From Echinicola sp. 20G (GTDB lineage Bacteria > Bacteroidota > Bacteroidia > Cytophagales > Cyclobacteriaceae): a stretch of DNA of 64,000 nt. The DNA lies in contig NZ_AP024154.1 of NCBI RefSeq assembly GCF_015533855.1, forward strand, positions 3,726,501 to 3,790,500, written 5' to 3'. Made by a program: the position numbers and the translations under genes. Positions 1 through 8,850 of this stretch are shown in pieces. Under the pieces are notes generated by a model, which was given only the letters and a program-made list of their open reading frames with translations, was not told the DNA's origin and made no database searches. Numbering within the stretch: position 1 is the stretch's first letter; each line of letters opens with the position of its first letter.

Positions 1-237
1 CTTTGCAAGCCTGCAAAAGTGCTCAGAGATGTTGGGACCGGTAAAGAGAGGCACAAAGTAGTAAGTAAAATCAACTTGGTGCTACTGCCAATGGATGATA
101 AATTTCATCCAGTTAACTTTGAACTGTTTAATGAAGATCACCATTCCAATATTATTATGGAATGGGAATTGGCTCAAGAGTGGGCCAAAGAGATCAACAA
201 TCACCTTATTAGGACAAAGGAAAAGTATGTAGCGTAA
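1..237 (+). CDS. Partial hypothetical protein, C-terminal end
   Basis: The reading frame is open from the first base and stops at 235-237, so the start lies outside the window. About 78 residues remain. They are charged and soluble-looking, with no signal, membrane segment or known motif; the end is lysine-rich (IRTKEKYVA). I do not recognise the family. A strong hairpin terminator follows directly, which supports this being the true 3' end of a transcription unit. Confidence 0.55.
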   Translation, partial: LCKPAKVLRDVGTGKERHKVVSKINLVLLPMDDKFHPVNFELFNEDHHSNIIMEWELAQEWAKEINNHLIRTKEKYVA

Positions 238-258
238 CATAGGAAGCCTTTTAAAGTA

Positions 259-292
259 AACAGGGAAGGTTTTTCGCCTTCCCTGTTTTTTT
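259..292. terminator. Bidirectional terminator hairpin
   Basis: Arms AACAGGGAAGG and CCTTCCCTGTT flank a short TTTTCG-type loop and are followed by a T run on the + strand. It sits between the convergent partial gene and the dienelactone hydrolase gene, so it can serve both, though the U tract is better for the + strand. Confidence 0.8.
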
Positions 293-298
293 AGTTGA

Positions 299-1186
299 CT
301 AGCCCAAGTGTTTATGGAAGAAATCGATAGTTCTTTTCCAAGCTAATTTTGCGGCTTCCTCATCATATCTTGGTGTAGTATCGTTATGGAATCCATGGTT
401 GGCATTGGGATAGATATAGGCTTCATATTCCTTTCCATTTTCTTTTAAAGCTTTTTCATAAGCAGGCCAACCGGCATTGACACGTTCATCCAACTCACCG
501 TATTGAAGCAGCAAAGGGGCATTGATTTGGGGAACCATTTCAGCAGATGGTTGGCTACCATAAAATGGTACTGCGGCTTTAAGGTCAGGGATTTTTACCG
601 CCATCATATTGGAAATCCATCCACCAAAACAGAACCCTACCACTCCAATATTACCAGAGCATTCAGGGTGGTTTTTGAGGTAAGTAAATGCTGCAATGAA
701 ATCCTCCAACATTTCGTCTCGATCTCTTTGGCGCTGCAAAGCTCTTCCATCATCATCATTGCCCGGATAGCCACCTAAAGGACTTAAGGCATCAGGAGCA
801 ATGGAGATAAAACCTTCTAATGCAGCTCTTCTGCCCACATCAGCAATATAAGGATTTAAGCCCCTATTTTCGTGAACCACTACAATGCCGGGCAGTTTTT
901 TGTTTGCATCTGCTGGGCGTGAAAGTTGTGCTTTGATCTCTCCACCTCCCTTTGGAGAAGGATAGGTAATGGTTTCGGTTTTTAGATCTTGATGATCAAT
1001 AGGAACTTGAATATTGTCCTGGTAATTGGGCATGATAAAGCTCATAAGCGAGGATACAGTCAAGCCTCCCACGGCAAAGGCGGATAGCTTTTCCATAAAT
1101 TCCCTTCGTTCCAATTTGTTATGGGCATAGGCATCATAAAGGTCAAAAACTTCTTGCTTGATGTCTGCTTTGCTAAGTTTTTTCAT
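299..1186 (-). CDS. Exported dienelactone hydrolase family protein
   Basis: 295 residues of alpha/beta-hydrolase of the DLH type. The nucleophile elbow GFCFGGW carries Cys186, as in true dienelactone hydrolases, with Asp233 (GELDERV) and His264 (NANHGFHN) completing the Cys-Asp-His triad. An N-terminal extension of about 60 residues contains [11 protein letters not shown] followed by a hydrophobic stretch to about residue 52. This resembles a Tat signal, whereas classical DLHs are about 235-residue cytoplasmic enzymes. The natural substrate cannot be told; many DLH homologues act on esters or lactones unrelated to chloroaromatics. The gene stands alone and converges on the preceding gene. Family call is firm; export is inferred. 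Confidence 0.85.
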   Translation of the reverse strand: MKKLSKADIKQEVFDLYDAYAHNKLERREFMEKLSAFAVGGLTVSSLMSFIMPNYQDNIQVPIDHQDLKTETITYPSPKGGGEIKAQLSRPADANKKLPGIVVVHENRGLNPYIADVGRRAALEGFISIAPDALSPLGGYPGNDDDGRALQRQRDRDEMLEDFIAAFTYLKNHPECSGNIGVVGFCFGGWISNMMAVKIPDLKAAVPFYGSQPSAEMVPQINAPLLLQYGELDERVNAGWPAYEKALKENGKEYEAYIYPNANHGFHNDTTPRYDEEAAKLAWKRTIDFFHKHLG

Positions 1187-1542
1187 GGGGATGTTTTTAG
1201 GTTATTAATGTGGTGGAAAAAAGGATAGTTATACATCCTTATAATTTACAATTTAATCTTTTGAATTAGAAAAGCAGGTTGATTTCTTTGAACGGTAAGA
1301 TTTTGAGTTAAATCAGTTTACAGATTTGAAACGAATGATAAGTTATTAGAATAGGATTTTAAAGACATCAGAATACCTATTCATTCTTGATTCAGCTGTT
1401 TTCTTTTTAGCTCGTTCTTAAAAAAATCTATAATGTTTGATTGATTTCTTTTGTTCTAAGACTAAAATTTAACATCATTGCGGAGCTTTTTTGTGCAATT
1501 TTGCATTCAATTAAATTAACATTAACCTAATTACTTCATTTC
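1187..1542. other. Divergent intergenic region, promoters not resolved
   Basis: 356 bases of AT-rich DNA between the divergent DLH and symporter genes. It must hold both promoters. I see no exact Bacteroidota -7 motif (TAnnTTTG), no convincing ORF and no strong inverted repeat. Confidence 0.5.
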
Positions 1543-3219
1543 ATGGAATTTGCCATTTGGGACAAAATCATCTTTATCTGCTATGGACTGATCATTATAG
1601 GCATTGGCTTATGGGTGTCCAGGGGAAAAGGTGGGACTTCAGAAGATTATTTCCTTGCCAGTAAATCATTGCCTTGGTGGGCCATTGGAGCTTCGCTGAT
1701 TGCAGCAAACATTTCAGCAGAACAATTTATAGGCATGTCAGGCTCCGGTTTTGCTGTTGGATTGGCCATTGCCTCATATGAGTGGATGGCGGCATTGACA
1801 TTGCTGATTGTGGGGAAGTATTTCTTGCCTGTGTTTATCGAGAAAAAACTGTATACCATTCCGGAATTTGTAGAGGTAAGGTATAGCACCACATTGAAAA
1901 GTATTTTGGCGGTATTCTGGATCTGCCTATTTGTTTTTGTGAACCTGACTTCAGTGCTTTATTTAGGAGCTACAGCCTTGGATACGATTATCGGTGATGG
2001 CAGTGGGTCTATTTTTACCTATTGCATTTTCGGTTTGGCCTTATTTGCTGCAGCCTATTCCTTGTATGGTGGTCTTTCGGCCGTAGCTTGGACAGATGTG
2101 GTTCAGGTAGTTTTGTTGGTAGTAGGTGGATTTATTACTACGATTATTGCCTTGTCACATGTAACAGAAGGAGGAGGTGTTATAGATGGCTTGGTGACGA
2201 TTTATGAACAGGTACCGGAAAAGTTCTCTATGATTTTGGAAAAAGGGGAGATTATCACCCCGAATGGCAAAGATGCTTGGTGGGATTTACCGGGCTTGGC
2301 AGTGCTGGTAGGTGGACTATGGGTAGCTAATCTGTACTATTGGGGCTTTAACCAATATATTATCCAAAGGACCTTGGCCGCAAAGAGCCTTCAGGAATCC
2401 CAAAAAGGGATTGTGTTGGCAGCTTTCTTGAAATTGTTGATTCCTTTGATCGTAGTTATTCCTGGAATCGTGGCCTTTGTTATGAATTCAGGACCTGATG
2501 GAGCAGTGGGAGAGATGTACACAGATCCCTCTTTTATTGCAGAAGGTGGGAGAATTATCAATGACAACGCGGCACCTTGGTTGATCAAAGAATTTGTCCC
2601 CACTGGATTAAAAGGACTGGTATTGGCAGCTTTGGCAGCAGCGATTGTTTCGTCTTTGGCCTCCATGTTAAATTCTACTGCCACTATTTTTACCATGGAC
2701 ATTTTCAAGCCTTATTTTGGAAAAGAAGCTTCTGAACAGAAGTTGGTGAATGTAGGAAGGTTATCAGCTACTTTAGCCTTGATAATTGCGGTAATATTGG
2801 CTCCACAGTTGAAAAATTTGGGACAGGTTTTTCAATATATCCAAGAGTATACAGGGATTGTTAGTCCTGGAATATTAGCGGTGTTTATGCTTGGTCTTTT
2901 CTGGAAAAGCACAACCAATCGAGCGGCTATTTTAGGGGTTTTGATCTCCGTTCCAATTGCTTTTTATTTTAAAGTAGCACCAAATAGTTGGTCGGATAGT
3001 AGCATTTTCCTTAACCTTCCTTTTATGGATCAAATGTTCTATACTTGGATTTTGACCATGTTGTTTATGATCTTGATCAGTTATTTGGAAACTAAAGGAA
3101 AAGCACATCCAAAAGCCATTATCATTGGAAAGAGCTTATTCAAGACAGAGCCAGTTTTCAATATTTGTAGTTTTGCTATAATTTTGATTTTGGTTATGCT
3201 GTATGCCATGTTTTGGTAG
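1543..3219 (+). CDS. Sodium/solute symporter, SSS (SGLT) family
   Basis: 558 residues, strongly hydrophobic with about 13-14 membrane segments, the usual size for this family. It has the characteristic early segment around residues 57-110 (AEQFIGMSGSG, then YTIPEFVEVRY) and the core motif near residues 370-390 (SSLASMLNSTATIFTMDIF), which in SGLTs lies in the helix contributing to the Na+ site. The likely role is Na+-driven uptake of a sugar or related solute across the inner membrane. The substrate is not readable from sequence, but the adjacent secreted glycan proteins make a mono- or disaccharide plausible. A perfect long hairpin directly follows, so it is probably monocistronic. Confidence 0.93.
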   Translation: MEFAIWDKIIFICYGLIIIGIGLWVSRGKGGTSEDYFLASKSLPWWAIGASLIAANISAEQFIGMSGSGFAVGLAIASYEWMAALTLLIVGKYFLPVFIEKKLYTIPEFVEVRYSTTLKSILAVFWICLFVFVNLTSVLYLGATALDTIIGDGSGSIFTYCIFGLALFAAAYSLYGGLSAVAWTDVVQVVLLVVGGFITTIIALSHVTEGGGVIDGLVTIYEQVPEKFSMILEKGEIITPNGKDAWWDLPGLAVLVGGLWVANLYYWGFNQYIIQRTLAAKSLQESQKGIVLAAFLKLLIPLIVVIPGIVAFVMNSGPDGAVGEMYTDPSFIAEGGRIINDNAAPWLIKEFVPTGLKGLVLAALAAAIVSSLASMLNSTATIFTMDIFKPYFGKEASEQKLVNVGRLSATLALIIAVILAPQLKNLGQVFQYIQEYTGIVSPGILAVFMLGLFWKSTTNRAAILGVLISVPIAFYFKVAPNSWSDSSIFLNLPFMDQMFYTWILTMLFMILISYLETKGKAHPKAIIIGKSLFKTEPVFNICSFAIILILVMLYAMFW

Positions 3220-3236
3220 ACTCCGTTATCATTGAA

Positions 3237-3289
3237 AACATGTAAAAAAGGCTTGGTATTTATATTATACCAAGCCTTTTTTACATGTT
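3237..3289 (+). terminator. Long terminator hairpin after the symporter
   Basis: A nearly perfect stem of about 22 bp: AACATGTAAAAAAGGCTTGG on the left pairs with its complement on the right across a short AT loop. The T-rich right arm lets it work as an intrinsic terminator. It separates the symporter from the next gene on the same strand. Confidence 0.8.
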
Positions 3290-3381
3290 GGATTTAAACA
3301 ACGTGTGACCACTTTGATATTTTTTAGAGGTAAAGGAAAAATTGTATATTTTTATAAGTGTAGTTAGAACAATTTATACTT

Positions 3382-6108
3382 ATGATGCATGGAAGGCCCA
3401 AAAATCTCCTGATTGGATTTTTTACTGTTATTGTGACTTTAGGTGTTAGCCCAGCTAAAGCACAAGATATTTGGGATAATTTGAAAGCAATGCCCCAAAC
3501 ACTCGGCGTTGAAAAGGGCTTTTTAGAAGTTGAGACTACTGATTTTAAGATCAAGTTGGTGAAGGATGCAGGCACCGTGGCCAGTTTGATTCCTAAAAGT
3601 GACCCTAGCTTTGATTACAGTCCTTTTGAGCACTTGGATAAAAGAGGGGGGAATGGCTTATATCAGTTGGGTGACATTAACTTAAGGATAAAATCTGATG
3701 CTAGCAGGGAATGGAAAGCTTATTCCAGTGCTGGAAACAGGCATACGGTAGATTCGGTACAAGGAACCGAACACACCCTGTCAGCTACGAATTTAGCCAA
3801 TACCTTTCCTGAAGATTTTCCTTTGGAGATCATTAGGTATTGGGAAGAAAGGAATGACAAACTGATCTTGAGATTTGAAATAACCAACAGGACTGATCAA
3901 AGCATTTGGATTGGAGGATTGGGATTGCCATTGATCTTCGATAATATTTTGCATCACAAAAGTTTGGAGGAAGCTCATCATCAAAAGGTTTATTTTGACC
4001 CCTATATTGGAATGGATGCAGGTTATCTTCAAGTGAGTAGGTTGGATGGCAATGGACCTGTGCTTTTGGTTACTCCCTATGAAAAAACTCCTTTTGAAGC
4101 TTACCGTCCACTCTTGGATGACCCTACACCAAGGAGTGTAACTTTTGAGGGGTTTCATGAATGGCAAATTTATACCCAAGCGTTTACTGACGATGAATGG
4201 CAGGGTGTTTCTCCCTGGAATTCACCTCATAGTAAGACTTTGAAGGCAGGAGAAAGCATGGAAATAGGCTTAACTTTTAGCATTGGTGACAAAATCAGGA
4301 ATATAGAGGAGAAGTTGATCCAAGAAGGGCACCCGGTAGCTATTGGAGTTCCAGGTTATGTTTTGCCTCAAGATGTCCAGGGAAAGCTTTTTTTGAATTA
4401 TCCTGCTAAAATCTCTTCAATTGAAATTTATCCCAAAGGCTCATTAACAGTTCATAAAGAGAAATCTAAAGATGCTGATTGGTCAGGATATACAATACGA
4501 GGCGAAAAATGGGGAAGGTCAAGGTTGACCGTAAAATACAAAGACGGAACCCTGCAAACCATTCAATATAAAGTGATCAAGCCTGAGACAAATGTTCTAA
4601 ATGATTTGGGTAATTTTCTAACCAATGAACAATGGTATGAGAATCCCGATGATTTTTTTGATAGAAATCATTCTGTAATTTCCTATGACTATGAGGAGAG
4701 GAAAAAGGTTCTCCAAGACAGAAGGGTGTGGATCGCTGGACTAAGTGATGAAGGAGGGGCAGGTTCTTGGTTGGGAGCTATGATGAAACAATTGGTGGCA
4801 CCAGACTCCAAAGAGATTGACAAATTAGAGCAATTTGTCCATGAAACCCTTTGGGGAGTTATTCAATATAAAGAAGGCCAATTCAAATATGGAGTCAAGA
4901 AAAGTCTTTACTATTACGAACCTGATAGTATGCCCCAAGGTACTTATGATAAGAATATTGACTACAGTACTTGGGCTGCATGGAGTAAAAAGGATGCCTA
5001 CAGTACTGGGAGGTCTTATAATTACCCACATGTTGTGGCGGCTTATTGGGTTATGTACCATTTGGCTCGACATTATGAGGGACTGGTAGACAGAGAGGTT
5101 TGGGACTGGTATTTGAATCAGGCATTTGAAAGTTCTTTGGCCATGGTGGAACAAGCTCCCCACTATGCCCAGTTTGGACAGATGGAGGGAAGTGTTTTCC
5201 TCTACCTTTTGCAAGACCTGCAATTGGAAGGCTGGACTGAAAAAGCCTTGGCCTTAGAGAATATCATGAGGAAGCGGGCGGATATTTGGGAGTCTCTTGA
5301 CTTTCCTTTTGGAAGTGAAATGCCTTGGGATTCTACAGGTCAAGAGGAGGTTTACATGTGGTCAGATTATTTTGGTTTTGATATCAAGGCAGAAGTTACT
5401 TTGAACGCTATTTTAGCTTACATGCCTACTGTGCCGCATTGGGGTTACAATGGTAGTGCAAGAAGGTTTTGGGATTTTCTGTATGGAGGTAAAATCAGCA
5501 GGATAGAAAGGCAACTGCATCACTATGGTTCTGCCCTTAATGCTATTCCAGTGTTAAAAGCCTACAGGGATCATCCTGCAGATTTGTATTTGCTTCGTGT
5601 TGGATATGCTGGTATGATGGGAGCTATGGCCAATATTACCCAAGAAGGTTTTGGTCCTGCTGCATTTCACTCATTCCCAAACACGCTTAAAATAGATCCG
5701 CTGTCGGGGGATTATGGTAGCGGTTTTTATGGTTATGCCGTGAACAATGGCGCTTATCTTTATAAAGATGAACGTTTTGGTTGGTTGGGTTTTGGAGGTA
5801 ATGTAAGTCATAAGAAAGATGAGGTAAGTTTAAGGCTTACCACTGGAGCAAAAAATGCCGTTTTCATTGCTCCAACAAAAGCTTGGGTCACCACGAAAGC
5901 TGGAAAAATCATGAGTGCCAGCTATAATGAAAAGACAAAAGCAGTTACACTAGAACTAACAGGAGATAAGCACACCCCTTTAGCAAAAATAATGGTGGAA
6001 GCTGAAGGGTATCATGTTGAAGGGGACTTTGAATTGGAAGGAGGAATGCTGATTGTTCCATTGGCACTGGAAGAAACAAAGCAGGTAGTTTTGACTTATG
6101 GTAACTAA
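3382..6108 (+). CDS. Secreted DUF5695-like protein, probable carbohydrate-active enzyme
   Basis: 908 residues with a signal peptide cleaved near residue 27 (VSPAKA-QD). Residues about 30-330 look like beta-sandwich (many alternating strands). Residues about 420-780 are rich in Trp/Tyr and helices (YPHVVAAYWVMYHLARHY, MWSDYFGFDIKAE), as in alpha/alpha-barrel glycan enzymes. The overall pattern resembles proteins annotated as DUF5695; I place it there from memory and cannot confirm it. No catalytic residues are established. It has its own upstream region after the symporter terminator and converges on a GH127 enzyme, so a glycan role is likely but the reaction is unknown. Confidence 0.7.
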   Translation: MMHGRPKNLLIGFFTVIVTLGVSPAKAQDIWDNLKAMPQTLGVEKGFLEVETTDFKIKLVKDAGTVASLIPKSDPSFDYSPFEHLDKRGGNGLYQLGDINLRIKSDASREWKAYSSAGNRHTVDSVQGTEHTLSATNLANTFPEDFPLEIIRYWEERNDKLILRFEITNRTDQSIWIGGLGLPLIFDNILHHKSLEEAHHQKVYFDPYIGMDAGYLQVSRLDGNGPVLLVTPYEKTPFEAYRPLLDDPTPRSVTFEGFHEWQIYTQAFTDDEWQGVSPWNSPHSKTLKAGESMEIGLTFSIGDKIRNIEEKLIQEGHPVAIGVPGYVLPQDVQGKLFLNYPAKISSIEIYPKGSLTVHKEKSKDADWSGYTIRGEKWGRSRLTVKYKDGTLQTIQYKVIKPETNVLNDLGNFLTNEQWYENPDDFFDRNHSVISYDYEERKKVLQDRRVWIAGLSDEGGAGSWLGAMMKQLVAPDSKEIDKLEQFVHETLWGVIQYKEGQFKYGVKKSLYYYEPDSMPQGTYDKNIDYSTWAAWSKKDAYSTGRSYNYPHVVAAYWVMYHLARHYEGLVDREVWDWYLNQAFESSLAMVEQAPHYAQFGQMEGSVFLYLLQDLQLEGWTEKALALENIMRKRADIWESLDFPFGSEMPWDSTGQEEVYMWSDYFGFDIKAEVTLNAILAYMPTVPHWGYNGSARRFWDFLYGGKISRIERQLHHYGSALNAIPVLKAYRDHPADLYLLRVGYAGMMGAMANITQEGFGPAAFHSFPNTLKIDPLSGDYGSGFYGYAVNNGAYLYKDERFGWLGFGGNVSHKKDEVSLRLTTGAKNAVFIAPTKAWVTTKAGKIMSASYNEKTKAVTLELTGDKHTPLAKIMVEAEGYHVEGDFELEGGMLIVPLALEETKQVVLTYGN

Positions 6109-6173
6109 AAGCAATCGGTGAAAACTCAGCTTAGTTTAGCACTGTTTTTTTCATCGAGAAAACCCAAAGAATT

Positions 6174-8579
6174 CTATTTCTTAATTAGTTTGATTTCTCC
6201 ATACACTGGGCCTGCTGTATTATTCTTGTGGGGCACAAATTTCACATTGATCAATTCTTTGTTTTCCGTTATAGTCGGAGGAATGTCATAGGTGATATTG
6301 TAAAATTTACTGTCCTTGTACTGGTTAAGGTCTTCGCTTGCAATTTTTTCACCCTCAACAAAAATGTCAAAATTTCTTCCTCGGTTATCCATGCCCCAAT
6401 AGGAACACATCAGTTGATGTTCAGCACCTCTTGCAGGCTTTAGCGTGAAGCTAAAATAGCCGCCGTCTTCAGCAGTACGCCACCGCTGCCGATGGTTCTC
6501 TCCCGTGGTGGTTTTTTCTCCTTCAAAATTATGGTCACGTTCAGGCTGCATCTCTCCCAAACGGATGCGATCCACTGTTCTTAATTCCAGCTTTTGCTTT
6601 TCTTCTCGCTCTTCGGCCAAAATCTGTTCTTGTTTTTCCCACTCCTCAGGGCTAAACACATCCAAGTAAACGGTATAATATTCCTCTTTGGTTTGGTAGA
6701 ATGGAATAAGCTTGACATCATTTGGAATTCCTACGTTATGGGTGTTAAAGACCAGCGGGCTTTCATCATTTTTAACAATAAGCTTGTTTGGGCTTTGATC
6801 TGCACTGACCAGGGCTGGAATTCCTTTAATAGGGTCAGGTTCTGTATTGCCAAATACCCCAGACAATAATACTGGGCCATAAAAATAGGCCTTGCGGTTA
6901 GTGTTGTCCGGCATTTCACGTGCATAAAGTGTCATTGGAAATTCCAAAGAAATTTGGTCTCCATCTCTCCACTTTTTTTCCAACTTATAATAACCGTTTT
7001 CTTCTAACTTGGCTTGGCTTGGTTTTCCATTGATTTTTATCTGTGTCCCTGAAGCTTCTGCCCAGTTGGGTTTTCTAACCATTATGGGAAATTGGACATT
7101 CTTGGAGGTATTAATGGTCAAAGTAGTTTTACCATTTTGAGGTAGTAAGGTTTCTTGGGTTATTTTTATGCCTTTTTCCTCCCAATTCAATTCTGATGGA
7201 ATAAAGAGGTTGACAAATATTCCACCATCCACTGATTTGAAATAGATGGATTCCCCATATTTAACATGATTTTCCATGCCCGTACCCACACAACAAGTAA
7301 AGCTGTGTTCCTTATTGCTGTACCATTTTCGGGTTCCCATTCTTAAAGGAACGAAGTAACACATCATGCCATCGTCAGGATTTTGAGAGGCAAGAATATG
7401 ATTGTAAAGCGCCCTTTCGTAGTAGTTCATCAATGATGCAGCTGGCGCTAAGGCAAATAGGTGACGGGTCAGCTTCAACATGTTATGGGTATTACATGTC
7501 TCCATGGTATTATCAGTCAACTTATCGCTAAGCTCATCTTCAGCATTGAGGTATTCATAGTTGGCATTTCCACCGGGGGCGTAGGTATGGTGGTCAACCA
7601 TGGTCTTCCAAAAAAAAGTGCCAATTGTCCAATCACTTTTATTTCCTGTTAACTCATATCTTCTTGTGGCGCCAATGACCTTTGGGATTTGGGTATTGGA
7701 GTGTTTGCCAGGTAGTGGATTGATTTTCTTTTCCAAAGGCTCCATTACAAAGTTGTCATGAAATTTTAAGGAAAGTTTTAGGTATTTTTCATCCCCAGTG
7801 AAGGCATAAGTATTAGCTAATGCCTCGTTCATTCCTCCGTATTCACATTTGAGCATCTCTTGGATTTGTTCGGGAGAAAGATTGGCAAGTAAATGGTCAG
7901 CCCAGTCAGCTATACCGATGTTGATTGTCAATGCTTTTTCATTGCCTGTATAAATATAGGCATCCATAAGTCCTGCCATGATTTTGTGGACAGTATACCA
8001 AGGAGCCCATGCCCCGTTCAGGTCAAAACCTCGTGATTTGATATTGCCTTTTGCCACTTCATTCCACATCTCATCCTCATTGGGTATGGCACCAATATAT
8101 CCGGTTCTTCGGGCCTCTTGACATAAGGCCAGTTCATCAACGATGTAATTCACCCGGTCGAGGAACTCCTGTTTTCCTGTTGAGGCGAAATGCATGGATA
8201 AGGCTGAAAGGTAATGTCCTAAACTATGTCCTGCCAATCCCATAGATTCCCAACCACCATAGATTTCAGCTTTTGGTTCTAGGCCGGAATGAGACCTGAA
8301 TTGTGAGAGCAATCTATCAGGTTCTAGAAAGAGTAGGTAAGCTTCATCTGCTTTCATTGCATCCAGAAATGGACCAGGAAGCAATTTTACTTCTTCTAAC
8401 CCAAAAGGATATGCTTTTATGTTGGTGCTGGATTTTACTTTCATCAATTCTTCCTTTTCTGTAGGAAGGTATGATTGACAATATGTGGAATTGACCAAAG
8501 AAAATAATCCGAATAGGCTTATCAGACCAGTGACTAAAAGTCTTTTTTGTCTCAACGTGGATTGGATAAGGGAAACCAT
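6174..8579 (-). CDS. Secreted GH127/GH146 beta-L-arabinofuranosidase-like enzyme
   Basis: 801 residues from the ATG at 8579, chosen because it gives a clean signal peptide ending near NSTYCQ; an ATG at 8633 would add 18 unlikely residues in front. The N-terminal alpha/alpha-barrel carries the family hallmarks: WESMGLAGHSLGHYLSA, then METCNTHNML with Glu360 and Cys362, and TCCVGTG with Cys429 and Cys430. These match the Zn-binding Glu/Cys set of the Bifidobacterium enzyme HypBA1, where one Cys is the nucleophile. A C-terminal beta domain (about residues 660-800) is appended. It likely removes beta-L-arabinofuranose, or a similar sugar, in the periplasm or outside the cell. GH127 and GH146 cannot be separated by eye. 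Confidence 0.88.
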   Translation of the reverse strand: MVSLIQSTLRQKRLLVTGLISLFGLFSLVNSTYCQSYLPTEKEELMKVKSSTNIKAYPFGLEEVKLLPGPFLDAMKADEAYLLFLEPDRLLSQFRSHSGLEPKAEIYGGWESMGLAGHSLGHYLSALSMHFASTGKQEFLDRVNYIVDELALCQEARRTGYIGAIPNEDEMWNEVAKGNIKSRGFDLNGAWAPWYTVHKIMAGLMDAYIYTGNEKALTINIGIADWADHLLANLSPEQIQEMLKCEYGGMNEALANTYAFTGDEKYLKLSLKFHDNFVMEPLEKKINPLPGKHSNTQIPKVIGATRRYELTGNKSDWTIGTFFWKTMVDHHTYAPGGNANYEYLNAEDELSDKLTDNTMETCNTHNMLKLTRHLFALAPAASLMNYYERALYNHILASQNPDDGMMCYFVPLRMGTRKWYSNKEHSFTCCVGTGMENHVKYGESIYFKSVDGGIFVNLFIPSELNWEEKGIKITQETLLPQNGKTTLTINTSKNVQFPIMVRKPNWAEASGTQIKINGKPSQAKLEENGYYKLEKKWRDGDQISLEFPMTLYAREMPDNTNRKAYFYGPVLLSGVFGNTEPDPIKGIPALVSADQSPNKLIVKNDESPLVFNTHNVGIPNDVKLIPFYQTKEEYYTVYLDVFSPEEWEKQEQILAEEREEKQKLELRTVDRIRLGEMQPERDHNFEGEKTTTGENHRQRWRTAEDGGYFSFTLKPARGAEHQLMCSYWGMDNRGRNFDIFVEGEKIASEDLNQYKDSKFYNITYDIPPTITENKELINVKFVPHKNNTAGPVYGEIKLIKK

Positions 8580-8693
8580 AGGTTTGTCATTCAGGTTTGT
8601 TAGGGTACAGACTGAATAATGTACTTCTGACACTTTATATATTAAGTATAACTACAATTATTCACAAATTCACGGTGATGGTAATACAGTGTT

Positions 8694-8709
8694 AGGATTT
8701 AATAATCCT
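8694..8709. promoter_or_regulatory. Inverted repeat in divergent promoter region
   Basis: AGGATT-TAAT-AATCCT forms a 6-bp perfect inverted repeat midway between the divergent GH127 and S9 peptidase genes. A weaker repeat (ATCCA...TGGAT) lies at 8754-8768. Either could bind a dimeric regulator, but short palindromes are common in AT-rich DNA. Confidence 0.25.
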
Positions 8710-8850
8710 GTATGACTGCCTCAGTGAATACTTCCTTAATTTAATTGTTTAAAATCCATTAAGTGGATATTTAAGAGTGATAATTATTGGGATAGGTTTC
8801 TTTTTGCTAAAAATGAAACTGATTTGAATTTAACTTTTAACCTTATTACA

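Noticed and set aside
1426..1436. TATAATGTTTG as a Bacteroidota -7 element for the symporter.
   Set aside because: It has three bases between TA and TTTG instead of two, and no -33 element at proper spacing is clear.
6117..6155. Imperfect inverted repeat CGGTGAAAAC...GTTTTTTTCATCG between the convergent DUF5695-like and GH127 genes.
   Set aside because: Stem contains mismatches and a long loop; it may help end transcription, but I could not support it as an intrinsic terminator.
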